NCBI GenBank assembly: GCA_002292185.1
Contig: DBBL01000184.1
Coordinates: 12,899-25,135, forward strand
Origin: Akkermansiaceae bacterium UBA985
GTDB lineage: Bacteria > Verrucomicrobiota > Verrucomicrobiia > Verrucomicrobiales > Akkermansiaceae
Length of the DNA: 12,237 nucleotides
Direction of reading: 5' to 3'
The notes below the pieces were generated by a model, which was given only the letters and a program-made list of their open reading frames with translations, was not told the origin of the DNA and ran no database searches. Position numbers and translations under genes: made by a program. This document shows positions 1-7,874 of the stretch, piece after piece (position 1 is the stretch's first letter; the number at the start of each line of letters is the position of its first letter).

Positions 1-1625
1 CTGCCAGCGATACGATAAAATTTCTGAATCGTTGGCTTCAGCACACCTGCTCGGCTTGCATCCGCCATGAAGGGCATCATCTTTTTAATCTGCATGGGCT
101 GCTGCACCGTGCCTTTGCCAAAACTGGAGCTGTCTCCAACGACCACAGCCCGGTTATAATCCTGTAAAGCACCTGCCAGGATCTCACTTGCCGAAGCGCT
201 CGTCTTATCAATTAAGACCACCACCGGGCCATCGAAAATGGGATTGTCATGGGAAGAATCTTTCACCTCAACCTGGTTGCGGAAATTTTTAACCTGCACC
301 ACTGGACCACGCCCAGTAAAGAAACCAGTCATTCTGCGCACCTCCTCAAGAGAGCCTCCACCATTGCCCCTCAGATCGAGAATGACACCTTGGACATTTT
401 CCTCCTTGAGGCGGCTGAGTAGCTTTTCGATATCTGTCGAACAGCGAGTCTCCCAATTCTGGAAATCTGCGTAAAAGGACGGCAGTCGAATAAAACCAAG
501 CCGCTGCTTGCCGCCATTAGGTCGAGCCATCTCAATGATCTCAGCCTTCGCCAACTCATCCTTGAGTTCCACCTTGCCGCGATTAATGACAATATATTTT
601 ATTTCACCAGGAGCCCCATCAGCAGGTTCTACCTTGAGGCGAACATCAACGCCCTCCTTGCCACGGATCATATCCACCACACGATCAAGCTTTTCAAACA
701 TGATATCCACTACGGCCTCTTCAGTACCAGCATTAATATGATCAACGCCCACGACCCGATCATTCAGCTTGAGCGAACCTTCTTTATCAGCAGGACCGCC
801 GACCACAATACCTGTGATTTTGGTTGAGCCATCGTCCTCGGCCTGAAGCAGCGCACCGATACCTACCAAAGAGTTTTTCATTCCTGCCATGAAGCGCTCC
901 ATTTCAGACATGCTAAAGTAATCGGTATGTGGATCGTAGCTTTTCGCAATGGCACTGAAAAACCGGTCAGCAATATCCTCTTCGTCTGCAGAGTTAATGG
1001 ATTTAAGAATGCGCTCATAGCGCAAGGAGATCATCTCGCCTGGGAGTTTTTTATCCTTCAGCGGATCTGCCTTGCCCTGCTTTGCCGCTAAATCAGCAAC
1101 ACTCTCACGCCTGAGGAATTCACTCAGCAATGCTTGCTCTACCTGATCTTTCCAGATTTGCTTTGCCTCCTCGTCAGATACCGGCCACTCCGCCTTTTCT
1201 CTGTCTAGGATCACCTCACGGTCACTTTCAAAAGTGAAGCGGCTATCGTCTTTGAGTAGTTCCTGCGCATACTTAATGCGGTCATTCGCGCGCTCCCTAT
1301 ACAGATTGTATATCTCCTCAGCTGGAGTCATGCACCGCTCATCAAGAAGTAGCTCGTGAAGATTAGTTCCATACTTTACACGAAACATATCAATATCGGA
1401 CGCGAGGAAATACTGCTTGTTGCCGTCTAAGGACTTAATATAGGTGTCAAAAAACCGAACCCCTAAATCATCAATATTAAGGCGCTCGTAATGGCTATTA
1501 CGCAGCATGATGAGCATCTGCTTACCAACGACATTGAAATTTGTCTTGGCGGCCACATGAGGTACGGCCGCTGTTGCCAGCATCAAACCCAAAGCCAGTA
1601 TTTTATGTAAGGAACGTTTTTTCAT
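1..1625 (-). CDS. prc: Tail-specific (carboxyl-terminal processing) protease, Prc type, family S41; 3' end beyond window
   Basis: The reading frame is open from an ATG at 1625 to the left edge (541 complete codons), so the C-terminus is missing. The protein begins with a signal peptide (KKRSLHKILALGLMLA, then small residues ending near HVAA), followed by a long helical N-terminal region. A PDZ domain lies at about residues 250-330 (GIGALLQ...GIVVGGPADKEG...NDRVVGVD). The S41 catalytic core follows: LRGNGGGSLEEV, then TSASASEILAGALQDY with nucleophile Ser478 (middle Ser of SASAS), then FGKGTVQQ with general-base Lys504. The Ser-Lys spacing is one residue longer than I recall for E. coli Prc. 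Family role: a periplasmic protease that degrades or trims proteins from their C-termini, for example lipoproteins, tagged proteins and cell-wall hydrolases. It is transcribed divergently from hisI. No clear Shine-Dalgarno sequence precedes the start. Family assignment is firm; the substrate is unknown. Confidence 0.95.
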   Translation of the reverse strand, partial: MKKRSLHKILALGLMLATAAVPHVAAKTNFNVVGKQMLIMLRNSHYERLNIDDLGVRFFDTYIKSLDGNKQYFLASDIDMFRVKYGTNLHELLLDERCMTPAEEIYNLYRERANDRIKYAQELLKDDSRFTFESDREVILDREKAEWPVSDEEAKQIWKDQVEQALLSEFLRRESVADLAAKQGKADPLKDKKLPGEMISLRYERILKSINSADEEDIADRFFSAIAKSYDPHTDYFSMSEMERFMAGMKNSLVGIGALLQAEDDGSTKITGIVVGGPADKEGSLKLNDRVVGVDHINAGTEEAVVDIMFEKLDRVVDMIRGKEGVDVRLKVEPADGAPGEIKYIVINRGKVELKDELAKAEIIEMARPNGGKQRLGFIRLPSFYADFQNWETRCSTDIEKLLSRLKEENVQGVILDLRGNGGGSLEEVRRMTGFFTGRGPVVQVKNFRNQVEVKDSSHDNPIFDGPVVVLIDKTSASASEILAGALQDYNRAVVVGDSSSFGKGTVQQPMQIKKMMPFMADASRAGVLKPTIQKFYRIAG

Positions 1626-1823
1626 TGGAATAACTTAGATAGATACATTTCACCATTGAGGTAAAAATCTTTACATATACTCGCCCCAAACTTGTTTCTT
1701 GTCTATCCCTTTCCCTTGAATTCTTGGAAACAATGAGCTCTTTACCGTCGTCGCAGCCCCCTCATTGATAAAGTTGCCACCCCCAAAGCTGGACAGAATT
1801 CATGGACGTGATAAATCCCAGAC
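1626..1823. other. Divergent intergenic region between prc and hisI
   Basis: This 198-base gap must hold the 5' signals of both divergent genes. I see a short inverted repeat, GTAAA-AATC-TTTAC (1661-1674), but no promoter good enough to call on either strand. No RNA gene or credible small ORF is visible. Confidence 0.5.
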
Positions 1824-2291
1824 ATGGAAAGCAATCAATCCAGCATCACACTAGGTATTCGCAACAACAAAAAAGAGGTCGAGGAACATCCTGTTTTCGC
1901 CCCAAAGTTTGATGCAGACGGTCTCATCCCGGCTATGGCCATGGATGCAATCACCAAGGAGCCACTCATGCTAGCCTACATGAATGAGCAATCACTCCTA
2001 CAAACCCTCGAACTTGGTGAGGCGGTATATTACTCCAGAAGCAGACAAGAAATATGGCACAAAGGCGCAACATCTGGGCATGTGCAGAAAATCGTAGAAA
2101 TCCGCACGGATTGCGATCAAGACGCCATCATCCTATACGTTGAGCAAATTGGAGCAGGAGCCTGCCACACGGGACGTAGCACCTGCTTTTATCGCGCTGT
2201 TGATCTAGAGAGCAGCAAGGATCCCGCAGCCCTCAAGTTCACGGAAAGCGATCTCAGCTTCAACCCAGAAGCCATCTACGGCAAAAAATAA
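1824..2291 (+). CDS. hisI: Phosphoribosyl-AMP cyclohydrolase (HisI)
   Basis: HisI hydrolyses the adenine ring of phosphoribosyl-AMP to give ProFAR, the third step of histidine biosynthesis, in the cytoplasm. The 155-residue protein is a stand-alone cyclohydrolase with no HisE domain fused. Family hallmarks in order are PLMLAYMNE (47-55), [17 protein letters not shown] (69-85), the metal-binding DCDQD (96-100) and [11 protein letters not shown] (114-124). Cys97, Cys114 and Cys121 are the expected zinc ligands, and the Asp residues of DCDQD the magnesium ligands. The start is fixed as the first ATG after an in-frame TAA at 1812-1814. About 26 residues of extra N-terminus precede the conserved domain, and about 25 acidic or polar residues follow it. 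No other his genes are nearby, so histidine genes are probably scattered in this genome. serB begins 84 bases downstream on the same strand. Confidence 0.95.
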   Translation: MESNQSSITLGIRNNKKEVEEHPVFAPKFDADGLIPAMAMDAITKEPLMLAYMNEQSLLQTLELGEAVYYSRSRQEIWHKGATSGHVQKIVEIRTDCDQDAIILYVEQIGAGACHTGRSTCFYRAVDLESSKDPAALKFTESDLSFNPEAIYGKK

Positions 2292-2375
2292 CGGCGCAGC
2301 ATGCCTCGTTAGACATTACCACGCAAATCTCTGCATTACTAAGCCCCCCATTACCCCTTTATTATATAACTATTT

Positions 2376-3017
2376 ATGAAACTGATCGTCTTTGACTGTG
2401 ATTCCACTCTTTCCGCTATTGAAGGCATTGACGAGCTCGCAAGGGTCAATGGCCCCGAGACATTTGATAAAATCGAAGCATTAACCAATGCCGCCATGAA
2501 TGGCGAAGTTCCTATCGATGATATCTTTGCCCAGCGACTCGACATCATTCAACCGACTCTCCATACCTGCAAAAAGGTTGGGCAGCTCTACATTGACCAA
2601 ATTGAGCCCACGGCATTGTCTACCTTGGAGCTGCTGCGAGCCGGGGGCTGGGAGATCGTTATTGTTTCTGGTGGATTCACCCAGGTCATTGAGCCACTGG
2701 CCAAGCACCTCGGCGTTGAGCGCATCGAAGCCGTCCCACTCAAGTTTCACGAAGACGGGAGCTACGCAGGCTATGACACATCAGCTCCACCGACTCGCAA
2801 CGGAGGCAAGCCTGAGATTATCCAGCAGCTCAGAGCTGAGCTCCATCCCGATTACATCGTCATGGTTGGAGATGGCATCTCAGACTTAGAAGCACAGAGT
2901 GTTGTCGACACCTTCATTGGCTTTGGGCGCTATGCCGCTCGAGAAAAAGTAAAGTCGGAAGCCGACCACTTCGTTTTGTCTCTGGACGAAATCCCCTCAA
3001 TGATCAGCATGCGCTGA
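2376..3017 (+). CDS. serB: Phosphoserine phosphatase (SerB-type HAD hydrolase)
   Basis: A 213-residue HAD-superfamily phosphatase. The motifs are: I, DCDST with nucleophile Asp7 and acid/base Asp9; II, VIVSGGF with Ser98; III, Lys145 in GGKPEI; IV, VGDGISDLEA with Asp166 and Asp170. The cap region includes Glu17 in AIEGIDELAR, matching the substrate-side Glu of SerB proteins. SerB hydrolyses O-phospho-L-serine to serine, the last step of the phosphorylated serine pathway. Length fits a single-domain SerB without an N-terminal ACT domain. The ATG at 2376 places motif I at residue 7, as usual. It lies between hisI and dnaB on the same strand, with 84- and 328-base gaps, so it may be transcribed with hisI. 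A related HAD phosphatase of other specificity cannot be fully excluded. Confidence 0.88.
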   Translation: MKLIVFDCDSTLSAIEGIDELARVNGPETFDKIEALTNAAMNGEVPIDDIFAQRLDIIQPTLHTCKKVGQLYIDQIEPTALSTLELLRAGGWEIVIVSGGFTQVIEPLAKHLGVERIEAVPLKFHEDGSYAGYDTSAPPTRNGGKPEIIQQLRAELHPDYIVMVGDGISDLEAQSVVDTFIGFGRYAAREKVKSEADHFVLSLDEIPSMISMR

Positions 3018-3098
3018 TTTGCTAGCCCGCATTTACAGGGCAGCAAGCTCGTTGCTCCATGCTATCTAATATATATTTTTGCATCCTGCTTCAGATTG

Positions 3099-3129
3099 TT
3101 ATTCACGGCTTATTCACAAATTATTGATT
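3099..3129 (+). promoter_or_regulatory. DnaA-box array 1 (two good boxes plus one weak, 11-bp register)
   Basis: TTATTCACG (3099-3107), TTATTCACA (3110-3118, perfect to the TTATNCACA consensus) and the weak TTATTGATT (3121-3129) start exactly 11 bp apart, leaving 2 bp between 9-mers, all in the same orientation. Two-base spacing of same-direction boxes is the arrangement known to allow cooperative DnaA filament growth in origins. Confidence 0.6.
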
Positions 3130-3186
3130 TGATAAGAATATGCATGTAAAATTCAATACGATCTAGTTACCTCCAAATCATTTATT

Positions 3187-3217
3187 TTATTCGCAGTTTA
3201 TTGAGATGTTATTCACA
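3187..3217 (+). promoter_or_regulatory. DnaA-box array 2 (same three-site 11-bp layout)
   Basis: TTATTCGCA (3187-3195, one mismatch), TTATTGAGA (3198-3206, weak) and TTATTCACA (3209-3217, perfect) again start 11 bp apart in the same orientation as array 1. The arrays start 88 bp apart (3099 to 3187), which is eight times 11. Confidence 0.6.
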
Positions 3218-3277
3218 ATTTTGAGCTATACAAACTTTGATCTCGGCCATGTCATCACCTTCCTTGTTGCTGATAAG

Positions 3278-3286
3278 TTATTCACA
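3278..3286 (+). promoter_or_regulatory. Single perfect DnaA box near dnaB start
   Basis: TTATTCACA matches the consensus at all fixed positions and has the same orientation as the two upstream arrays. It lies 60 bases before the chosen dnaB start and outside the 11-bp register of array 2. Confidence 0.55.
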
Positions 3287-3345
3287 TAATTTCCAAGTTA
3301 CTCAGATTGACCTTCCGCCCAAACCTTCTACAAATCTATTTACAC

Positions 3346-4809
3346 ATGGCAACTGACTCTCCTCCAACCTCTCAGTCTGGTAATTCCAGAAAGAATCAAG
3401 GCCCCGCTCTTCAAAAAGCTCCAGCTACTGACCTCCAGTCTGCAGAGCGCGCTCTTCCTCATGCCATCGGACCTGAAAAAAGCGTGCTCTCCTCCATGTT
3501 TCAGGACCCCCAGCAGTTCATTGGTCTTGCCGTTGAGAACAAGCTGACAGCAGCCCATTTTTACCAGCCTGCACACGGATCTCTTTACACCATTTTACTC
3601 GAGTTGTTCGAAAAAAATGAGCCCATCGAGCTCGTCTCCCTATCCCAAACTCTGATGGATCGAAACCTGATGGCCTCTGTCGGAGGTCCTGCAGCGGTCA
3701 CAGAAATTTATACCTACTCCCCCACTCACGCGCACTACGAGCACCACCTCGACATCGTTAAAGACAAATATGTGCTGCGCTCAGTGATTCAACACTGCAC
3801 CGAGGCCATTACCCGAGCTTATGATGACCAGGAGGAGGTCGAGCAGCTCCTCGATAATGTAGAATCCCAAGTGCTGGCCATTCGTGAGGGCGCGGAGAGA
3901 AACAAGGAGGAAACAATCGCTGACCACATGAAAACGGTGATCGCGAACTTCGAGGCCTTTATCCACCGTGATGAAGACAGCCGCGGCCTGCTAACTGGTT
4001 ATTCAGAAATCGATAAGATGTCCAATGGCCTCAAGCCCGGGGAGATGTTCATTATCGCGGCGCGTCCGTCGATGGGTAAGACCTCCTTTGCCATGAACCT
4101 CGTTGAGCATTTCTGCCTCGATCTCAACCTCCCCGCCATGGTCTTCTCACTTGAGATGGGAGCCTTTCAGTTGGTCGAGAGATTACTCTACGCACGCGCA
4201 CGCTTTGACAAGTCAAAGGTCATGAAAGGATTCGAACCCACCAAATCTGACTTCCTCGGCATCAAACGCGCCTCTGAGGAAATCAAAGACTGCAAGCTCT
4301 TTATTGATGATACGCCAGGCATCAGCATCAACGAACTTCGAGCCAAAGCCCGACGCAAAAAGAAAGAGGAGGACATTAAAGTGATCGCTATCGATTACCT
4401 TCAGCTGATGCGCTCAAACTCAAAACAAGCTCAGAACTCACGGGAACGGGAAGTGGCTGAAATCTCAGCGGGCCTCAAGGGCCTCGCCAAGGAGCTCGAC
4501 ATCCCCATCATCGTGCTCGCCCAGCTCAACCGTGGACCAGAATCTCGAGTCGGCTCAAGTGGTGGCGGCGGCAAGCCACGTATGTCCGACCTACGTGAAT
4601 CAGGTTCTATCGAGCAGGATGCCGATATGGTGGGCCTGCTCTACCGCTCTGCGTATTACGCGGACAATAAAGAAGACCGCGACGAGGAGGATGGCAAAGC
4701 GGAGCTCGTCATCGCCAAGAACCGAAATGGCCCTACAGGTGACGTGCCGCTTACCTTCATCAAGGAAATCATGCGCTTTGAGACACGCGCCTGGGAACCC
4801 GACCAGTAG
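3346..4809 (+). CDS. dnaB: Replicative DNA helicase DnaB
   Basis: DnaB is the hexameric 5'-3' helicase of the replication fork. Numbering from the ATG at 3346 gives 487 residues. A low-complexity, Ser/Gln/Pro-rich N-terminus (about 1-35) precedes the DnaB N-terminal helical domain (about 38-135, IGPEKSVLSSMFQDP...). After a linker comes the RecA-like ATPase: GYSEIDKMSNGLKPGEM, Walker A ARPSMGKTS (239-247), Walker B VIAIDYLQLM (about 346-355), then LAQLNRG and LRESGSIEQDADMV, the usual DnaB C-terminal motifs. The C-terminus ends with KNRNGPTGDVPLTF. No intein or insertion is present. A TTG at 3307 would add 13 residues; I prefer the ATG because the added residues are not family-like, although neither start has a Shine-Dalgarno. 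DnaA boxes upstream suggest DnaA-linked regulation or an origin. Confidence 0.96.
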   Translation: MATDSPPTSQSGNSRKNQGPALQKAPATDLQSAERALPHAIGPEKSVLSSMFQDPQQFIGLAVENKLTAAHFYQPAHGSLYTILLELFEKNEPIELVSLSQTLMDRNLMASVGGPAAVTEIYTYSPTHAHYEHHLDIVKDKYVLRSVIQHCTEAITRAYDDQEEVEQLLDNVESQVLAIREGAERNKEETIADHMKTVIANFEAFIHRDEDSRGLLTGYSEIDKMSNGLKPGEMFIIAARPSMGKTSFAMNLVEHFCLDLNLPAMVFSLEMGAFQLVERLLYARARFDKSKVMKGFEPTKSDFLGIKRASEEIKDCKLFIDDTPGISINELRAKARRKKKEEDIKVIAIDYLQLMRSNSKQAQNSREREVAEISAGLKGLAKELDIPIIVLAQLNRGPESRVGSSGGGGKPRMSDLRESGSIEQDADMVGLLYRSAYYADNKEDRDEEDGKAELVIAKNRNGPTGDVPLTFIKEIMRFETRAWEPDQ

Positions 4810-4855
4810 ATTTGCCCTGCCAGCCTTAATAGGCTAATCGCTGGTCGCTGGTCAC

Positions 4856-6088
4856 CTAACGCTCAGTCTTATTGTCGGCAGTGCTTGTGACAAATCCTGT
4901 GACAAAGTACAGCGTGCAGCCAAACACAGCGACGCCCAATACACCCCAGAAAAACACCCAGCTATGTGGAAGCCCTTTTGTGCCTGCGTAATACCAGCCA
5001 CAAAACAAACTACCTAGCAATCCCCCGACTCCCCCGACAAGGGTCCCTAACAATGCTTGAGCCTGACTACGCATCGATGGATCCACACGGCGATCAACGA
5101 GTATCTGCCCGGTGATGTAGAACAGCGTGTAACAAGGCCCGTGCAAGGCAATACCTAACCAGATCCAAATCAGATCCCCGCCCCATCCAGAAAAGGCAAA
5201 CAAGCCATAGCGGACTACACCTAGCAATAATGCGGCAACGATCACCCAGCGCAATTTGACCATCGTCAGCAACCAGCTAAGCATCAGCATGGCAATGATT
5301 TCCGTAAGCTGACCAAGGGTCATTGATGCCGCCGGGTGGGTATCACCAAGCTCCTTGAGCTGAATGGGCGCATACATATAAAACGCGCCCAGAGGAATAG
5401 TGAAGAGCAGCGTGGTCAGCAAAAACACCCGCATTGTCCGATCCTTGAAGAGAATGAGAGCATCGAGGCCGAGGTTCTTCCTCCAGTTGGATTTCCCCGG
5501 CTCTAGCTTCCCCTGCGGCGGCGTATCCGGCATCATAAAACACGACAGCCCAAAAAGCACCCTAATGCCCGCAGCCGCCACACCCACCATCGGCGAGCTG
5601 TCCCAATCCAACAAACTAACCGATACGCCTGCAGTCACCCAACCAATCGAACCCCATACACGAAACAGAGGAAATTTCTTCTGCGCATTGTTCACATTAG
5701 CAAGCGTCACCGTTGACACCAACGCCCACATCGGAGCGCCTAGGAGAGCATTAACAAACTGGAAAGCCAAATACCACCAAGCACCCCAGCCCATATGCAG
5801 CGCATAAAAAGCCATGCCCAAGAAACCTGCACCTAATAGGGATAAGGTCCCCACCAGCTTCTGGGCCGAGAAACGATAGTCCGCCATCGAACCAAAAATA
5901 AGCGGCGTAAACATTGCCACCAGCGGCCCCACAGCAAAGGCATACGGCAGCACCCACTCAATGCCCTGCGCTTTTAAAACATTAGGCAATACCGGATACC
6001 ACATACCGGGAGCCGCAGTCAGCAGAAAGAAGCCGATCGCAATCCACCAGCTACCCCCCTTTCCTAGCTTCACACCTGTCGAGAACAC
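4856..6088 (-). CDS. MFS transporter, nucleoside:H+ symporter-like
   Basis: A 410-residue integral membrane protein with about 12 hydrophobic segments arranged as two six-helix halves, split by a polar loop at roughly residues 190-215 (PDTPPQGKLEPGKSNWRK). Features typical of the nucleoside:H+ symporter/NupG-like branch of the major facilitator superfamily are FRVWGSIGWV after helix 4, GQLTEIIAML in the second half, and FYITGQILVDRRVDPSMRSQAQAL near the end. The likely role is proton-coupled uptake of a nucleoside or similar small solute across the inner membrane; the substrate is inferred only. The frame is closed upstream by a TAG at about 6098-6100. The first start is a GTG at 6088, with another GTG at 6073, and neither has a Shine-Dalgarno. 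The gene is convergent with dnaB and divergent from rpoN. Confidence 0.85.
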   Translation of the reverse strand: MFSTGVKLGKGGSWWIAIGFFLLTAAPGMWYPVLPNVLKAQGIEWVLPYAFAVGPLVAMFTPLIFGSMADYRFSAQKLVGTLSLLGAGFLGMAFYALHMGWGAWWYLAFQFVNALLGAPMWALVSTVTLANVNNAQKKFPLFRVWGSIGWVTAGVSVSLLDWDSSPMVGVAAAGIRVLFGLSCFMMPDTPPQGKLEPGKSNWRKNLGLDALILFKDRTMRVFLLTTLLFTIPLGAFYMYAPIQLKELGDTHPAASMTLGQLTEIIAMLMLSWLLTMVKLRWVIVAALLLGVVRYGLFAFSGWGGDLIWIWLGIALHGPCYTLFYITGQILVDRRVDPSMRSQAQALLGTLVGGVGGLLGSLFCGWYYAGTKGLPHSWVFFWGVLGVAVFGCTLYFVTGFVTSTADNKTER

Positions 6089-6177
6089 GGCTTCGTTCTA
6101 GCCACCCTGCGTTAAATACCAACTATCAAATGAGCTCAGATCAGGTCAAAAAAGCCCACTGAATTATTTTTTTAATT

Positions 6178-6193
6178 TGGCATAATATTTGCT
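6178..6193 (+). promoter_or_regulatory. Sigma-54 (-24/-12) promoter candidate upstream of rpoN
   Basis: TGGCATAATATTTGCT matches the sigma-54 consensus TGGCACG-N4-TTGCW. The -24 GG (6179-6180) and -12 GC (6191-6192) are exactly 12 bases apart, and both TGGCA and TTGCT are intact. Transcription would start near 6204, giving an untranslated leader of about 165 bases before rpoN. The site points to sigma-54 driving its own gene. No sigma-70 pair of similar quality was seen here. Confidence 0.6.
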
Positions 6194-6271
6194 AAGAAAA
6201 AGTTGGTAAACCCTTGGTTTTTATTTTACCCTCCGGCGCGGTCTTCGACAAACGTCAACCAGCCCCTGACT

Positions 6272-6366
6272 GCATCCCTTACGCATTTTCAGTGCATCCC
6301 TTCAGCGCATCCCCTTTGCACCCTCCAATGCATCAGTGCACCCCCTAAGCACCCCCAGTGCATCCA
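6272..6366 (+). repeat. Degenerate 11-bp tandem repeat (GCAYCCC core) in the rpoN leader
   Basis: The core GCAYCCC or a close variant starts at 6272, 6283 (GCATTTT), 6294, 6307, 6318, 6330 (GCATCA), 6338, 6349 and 6360. Most spacings are 11 bp and all lie within 8-13 bp. The last unit abuts the rpoN start. The array is inside the predicted leader of the sigma-54 promoter at 6178-6193. It may be a degenerate minisatellite, a phased protein-binding array, or an RNA-level element. The function is unknown. Confidence 0.6.
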
Positions 6367-6369
6367 GTC

Positions 6370-7770
6370 ATGCCATCAGCCGGCCTCCATCAAAATCTTT
6401 CTCAACAGCAGGTCCTCTCGCCCCAGATGCGCCAGAGCCTAGAGATTCTGCAGGCCAGCAGCATGGAGCTAAGCCAACTCCTGAGTCAGGTTGCGGAGAT
6501 GAACCCAACCCTGGAAATCACCGAGGATCACGATCAAGTCGATGAGAGCCAGCCCGCTGATGCAGAAACCGATTATGAAAACCTCTCCGAGTTTGATGAT
6601 TACTGGCGCGAGGATCAGATCCTCATGCACGGGACCCGCACCCATACATCTGATGATGAGGAAAGACGTGAGTTTCTCTACAACTCCATTGTCGCACCGC
6701 AAACACTTCAGCAGCATCTCGTCGAACAGCTCAACCACGCAGCTCTCGATGACGATACCTATGTGGTAGCCGAACACCTCATAGGTGCTATTAATGATGC
6801 CGGTTTTCTGGATGAATCCATTGAGGACATCGCCGCGAACTCCACCTTCCCCCTCAAGCAACTCCGCTCCGCCCTTGCCCTGCTTCAGAGATTTGATCCC
6901 CCAGGTGTCGCTACAGAAAACCTCACTGAATCATTATTACTCCAACTTCAGCTCCAAGGCATGGGAGGATCACTGGAGAGTCGCATTGTTGACCAGCACC
7001 TTGATGACCTAGCTCGTCGCCGTTTTGGCGATATTACGCGAGCTCTCGGAGTCTCCCAAGAAGCTGTTATTGAAGCTGCCGAGCACATCTCCACACTGAA
7101 CCCTAATCCAGGAGCCGCATTTGACCCGACATCCAACCCCCATGTCAGCGCTGATCTTGAATTACGCCGAGATGCCGAGGGGAAATACTACGCCCACCTC
7201 ACCGGCGACCATTTACCCAAACTGCAAATCAGCAACCATTATAAAGACTTGCTAGCCAAGCTGAGTTCAGACCCTAAAGCACGCAAGTTCCTCAAAGACA
7301 ACATCCACGAAGGCAGACAAATCATCAGCGCCCTCAGCCAACGCCAAGAAACCCTATTGAAGATCGGCACTGAGCTCGTTAAACGCCAGCCCGACTTCAT
7401 TGCACATGGCCTTACCAAGCTCCGCCCCATGACCATGCAGGACATCGCGGAAACCGTCGGTGTGCACGCAGCGACTATCTCCCGTGCTGTTTCTGGAAAA
7501 TACATTCTCACGCCGCACGGACTGATGGAGCTGCGCACCTTCTTCTCCTCAGGCTACACCACCCAACAAGGCACGGAAATTTCCAACACCGGGGTCCGTG
7601 AAGCTATCCAACAACTCGTCAGCCACGAAGACACCGCCAAACCCCTCTCCGACACCGCCATTGAAAAACAACTCAAGGCCAAGGGCATCAAGGTAGCACG
7701 CAGAACCATCGCCAAATACCGCGATCAACTTGGCATCCTACCGTCCCATTTGAGAAAAAAACACTCCTGA
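6370..7770 (+). CDS. rpoN: RNA polymerase sigma-54 factor RpoN
   Basis: RpoN directs RNA polymerase to -24/-12 promoters and needs AAA+ enhancer-binding activators to open DNA. From the ATG at 6370 the protein has 466 residues. Region I is Gln/Leu-rich (HQNLSQQQVLSPQMRQSLEI, about residues 7-26, continuing to NPTLEI). Region II is acidic (many Asp/Glu at about 50-75). The core-binding domain follows, then the helix-turn-helix (DIAETVGVHAATISRAVSGK, about 357-376). The diagnostic RpoN box ARRTIAKYR occupies about 443-451, near the C-terminus as usual. A GTG at 6358 would add four residues. Earlier starts are blocked by an in-frame TAA at 6346. The leader holds the 11-bp repeat and, further up, a sigma-54-type promoter, suggesting autoregulation. 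The hpf and PTS genes that often follow rpoN in Proteobacteria are absent. Confidence 0.95.
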   Translation: MPSAGLHQNLSQQQVLSPQMRQSLEILQASSMELSQLLSQVAEMNPTLEITEDHDQVDESQPADAETDYENLSEFDDYWREDQILMHGTRTHTSDDEERREFLYNSIVAPQTLQQHLVEQLNHAALDDDTYVVAEHLIGAINDAGFLDESIEDIAANSTFPLKQLRSALALLQRFDPPGVATENLTESLLLQLQLQGMGGSLESRIVDQHLDDLARRRFGDITRALGVSQEAVIEAAEHISTLNPNPGAAFDPTSNPHVSADLELRRDAEGKYYAHLTGDHLPKLQISNHYKDLLAKLSSDPKARKFLKDNIHEGRQIISALSQRQETLLKIGTELVKRQPDFIAHGLTKLRPMTMQDIAETVGVHAATISRAVSGKYILTPHGLMELRTFFSSGYTTQQGTEISNTGVREAIQQLVSHEDTAKPLSDTAIEKQLKAKGIKVARRTIAKYRDQLGILPSHLRKKHS

Positions 7771-7874
7771 TTGATGACGCCGATCTAAGGCAAGCGCATC
7801 CTCATTCCATAAGGGAAAAAGTTAAGACATAATCTCTCCTTGCAGATGGACAAACAGACTCTACCCTACCTGAC

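Larger units (their letters stand above)
3018..3345. other. AT-rich intergenic region with DnaA-box clusters upstream of dnaB
   Basis: This 328-base gap between serB and dnaB has no plausible gene. It starts with a short hairpin, AGCAA-GCTCG-TTGCT (3042-3056), without an adjacent T-tract, then becomes AT-rich (a TAATATATATTTTT run at about 3067-3080). It carries seven sites matching or resembling the DnaA box TTATNCACA, all in the same orientation, mostly in two groups with 11-bp spacing. It could be a replication origin, a DnaA titration site, or a DnaA-controlled promoter for dnaB. Confidence 0.65.

Noticed and set aside
2055..2070. TGGCAC sequence within hisI as a sigma-54 promoter
   Set aside because: No TTGC element at the required distance; it encodes the conserved WHKG.
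3307..3345. TTG start adding 13 residues to DnaB
   Set aside because: The extra residues are not DnaB-like and no ribosome site supports the TTG; the ATG at 3346 is more likely.
4822..4835. AGCCT-TAAT-AGGCT hairpin between dnaB and the MFS gene as terminator
   Set aside because: Only five base pairs and no T-tract on either side; too weak to call.
5400..5807. 135-residue plus-strand ORF opposite the MFS gene
   Set aside because: An antisense shadow of the transporter frame without recognisable features.
6272..6366. CRISPR-like array
   Set aside because: Units are 11 bp with no conserved long repeat and no unique spacers; it is a tandem degenerate repeat.
6203..6442. 79-residue ORF upstream of and overlapping rpoN
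   Set aside because: It is a translation of the repeat-rich leader, rich in Cys, His and Pro, with no family resemblance; it overlaps the true rpoN start in another frame.
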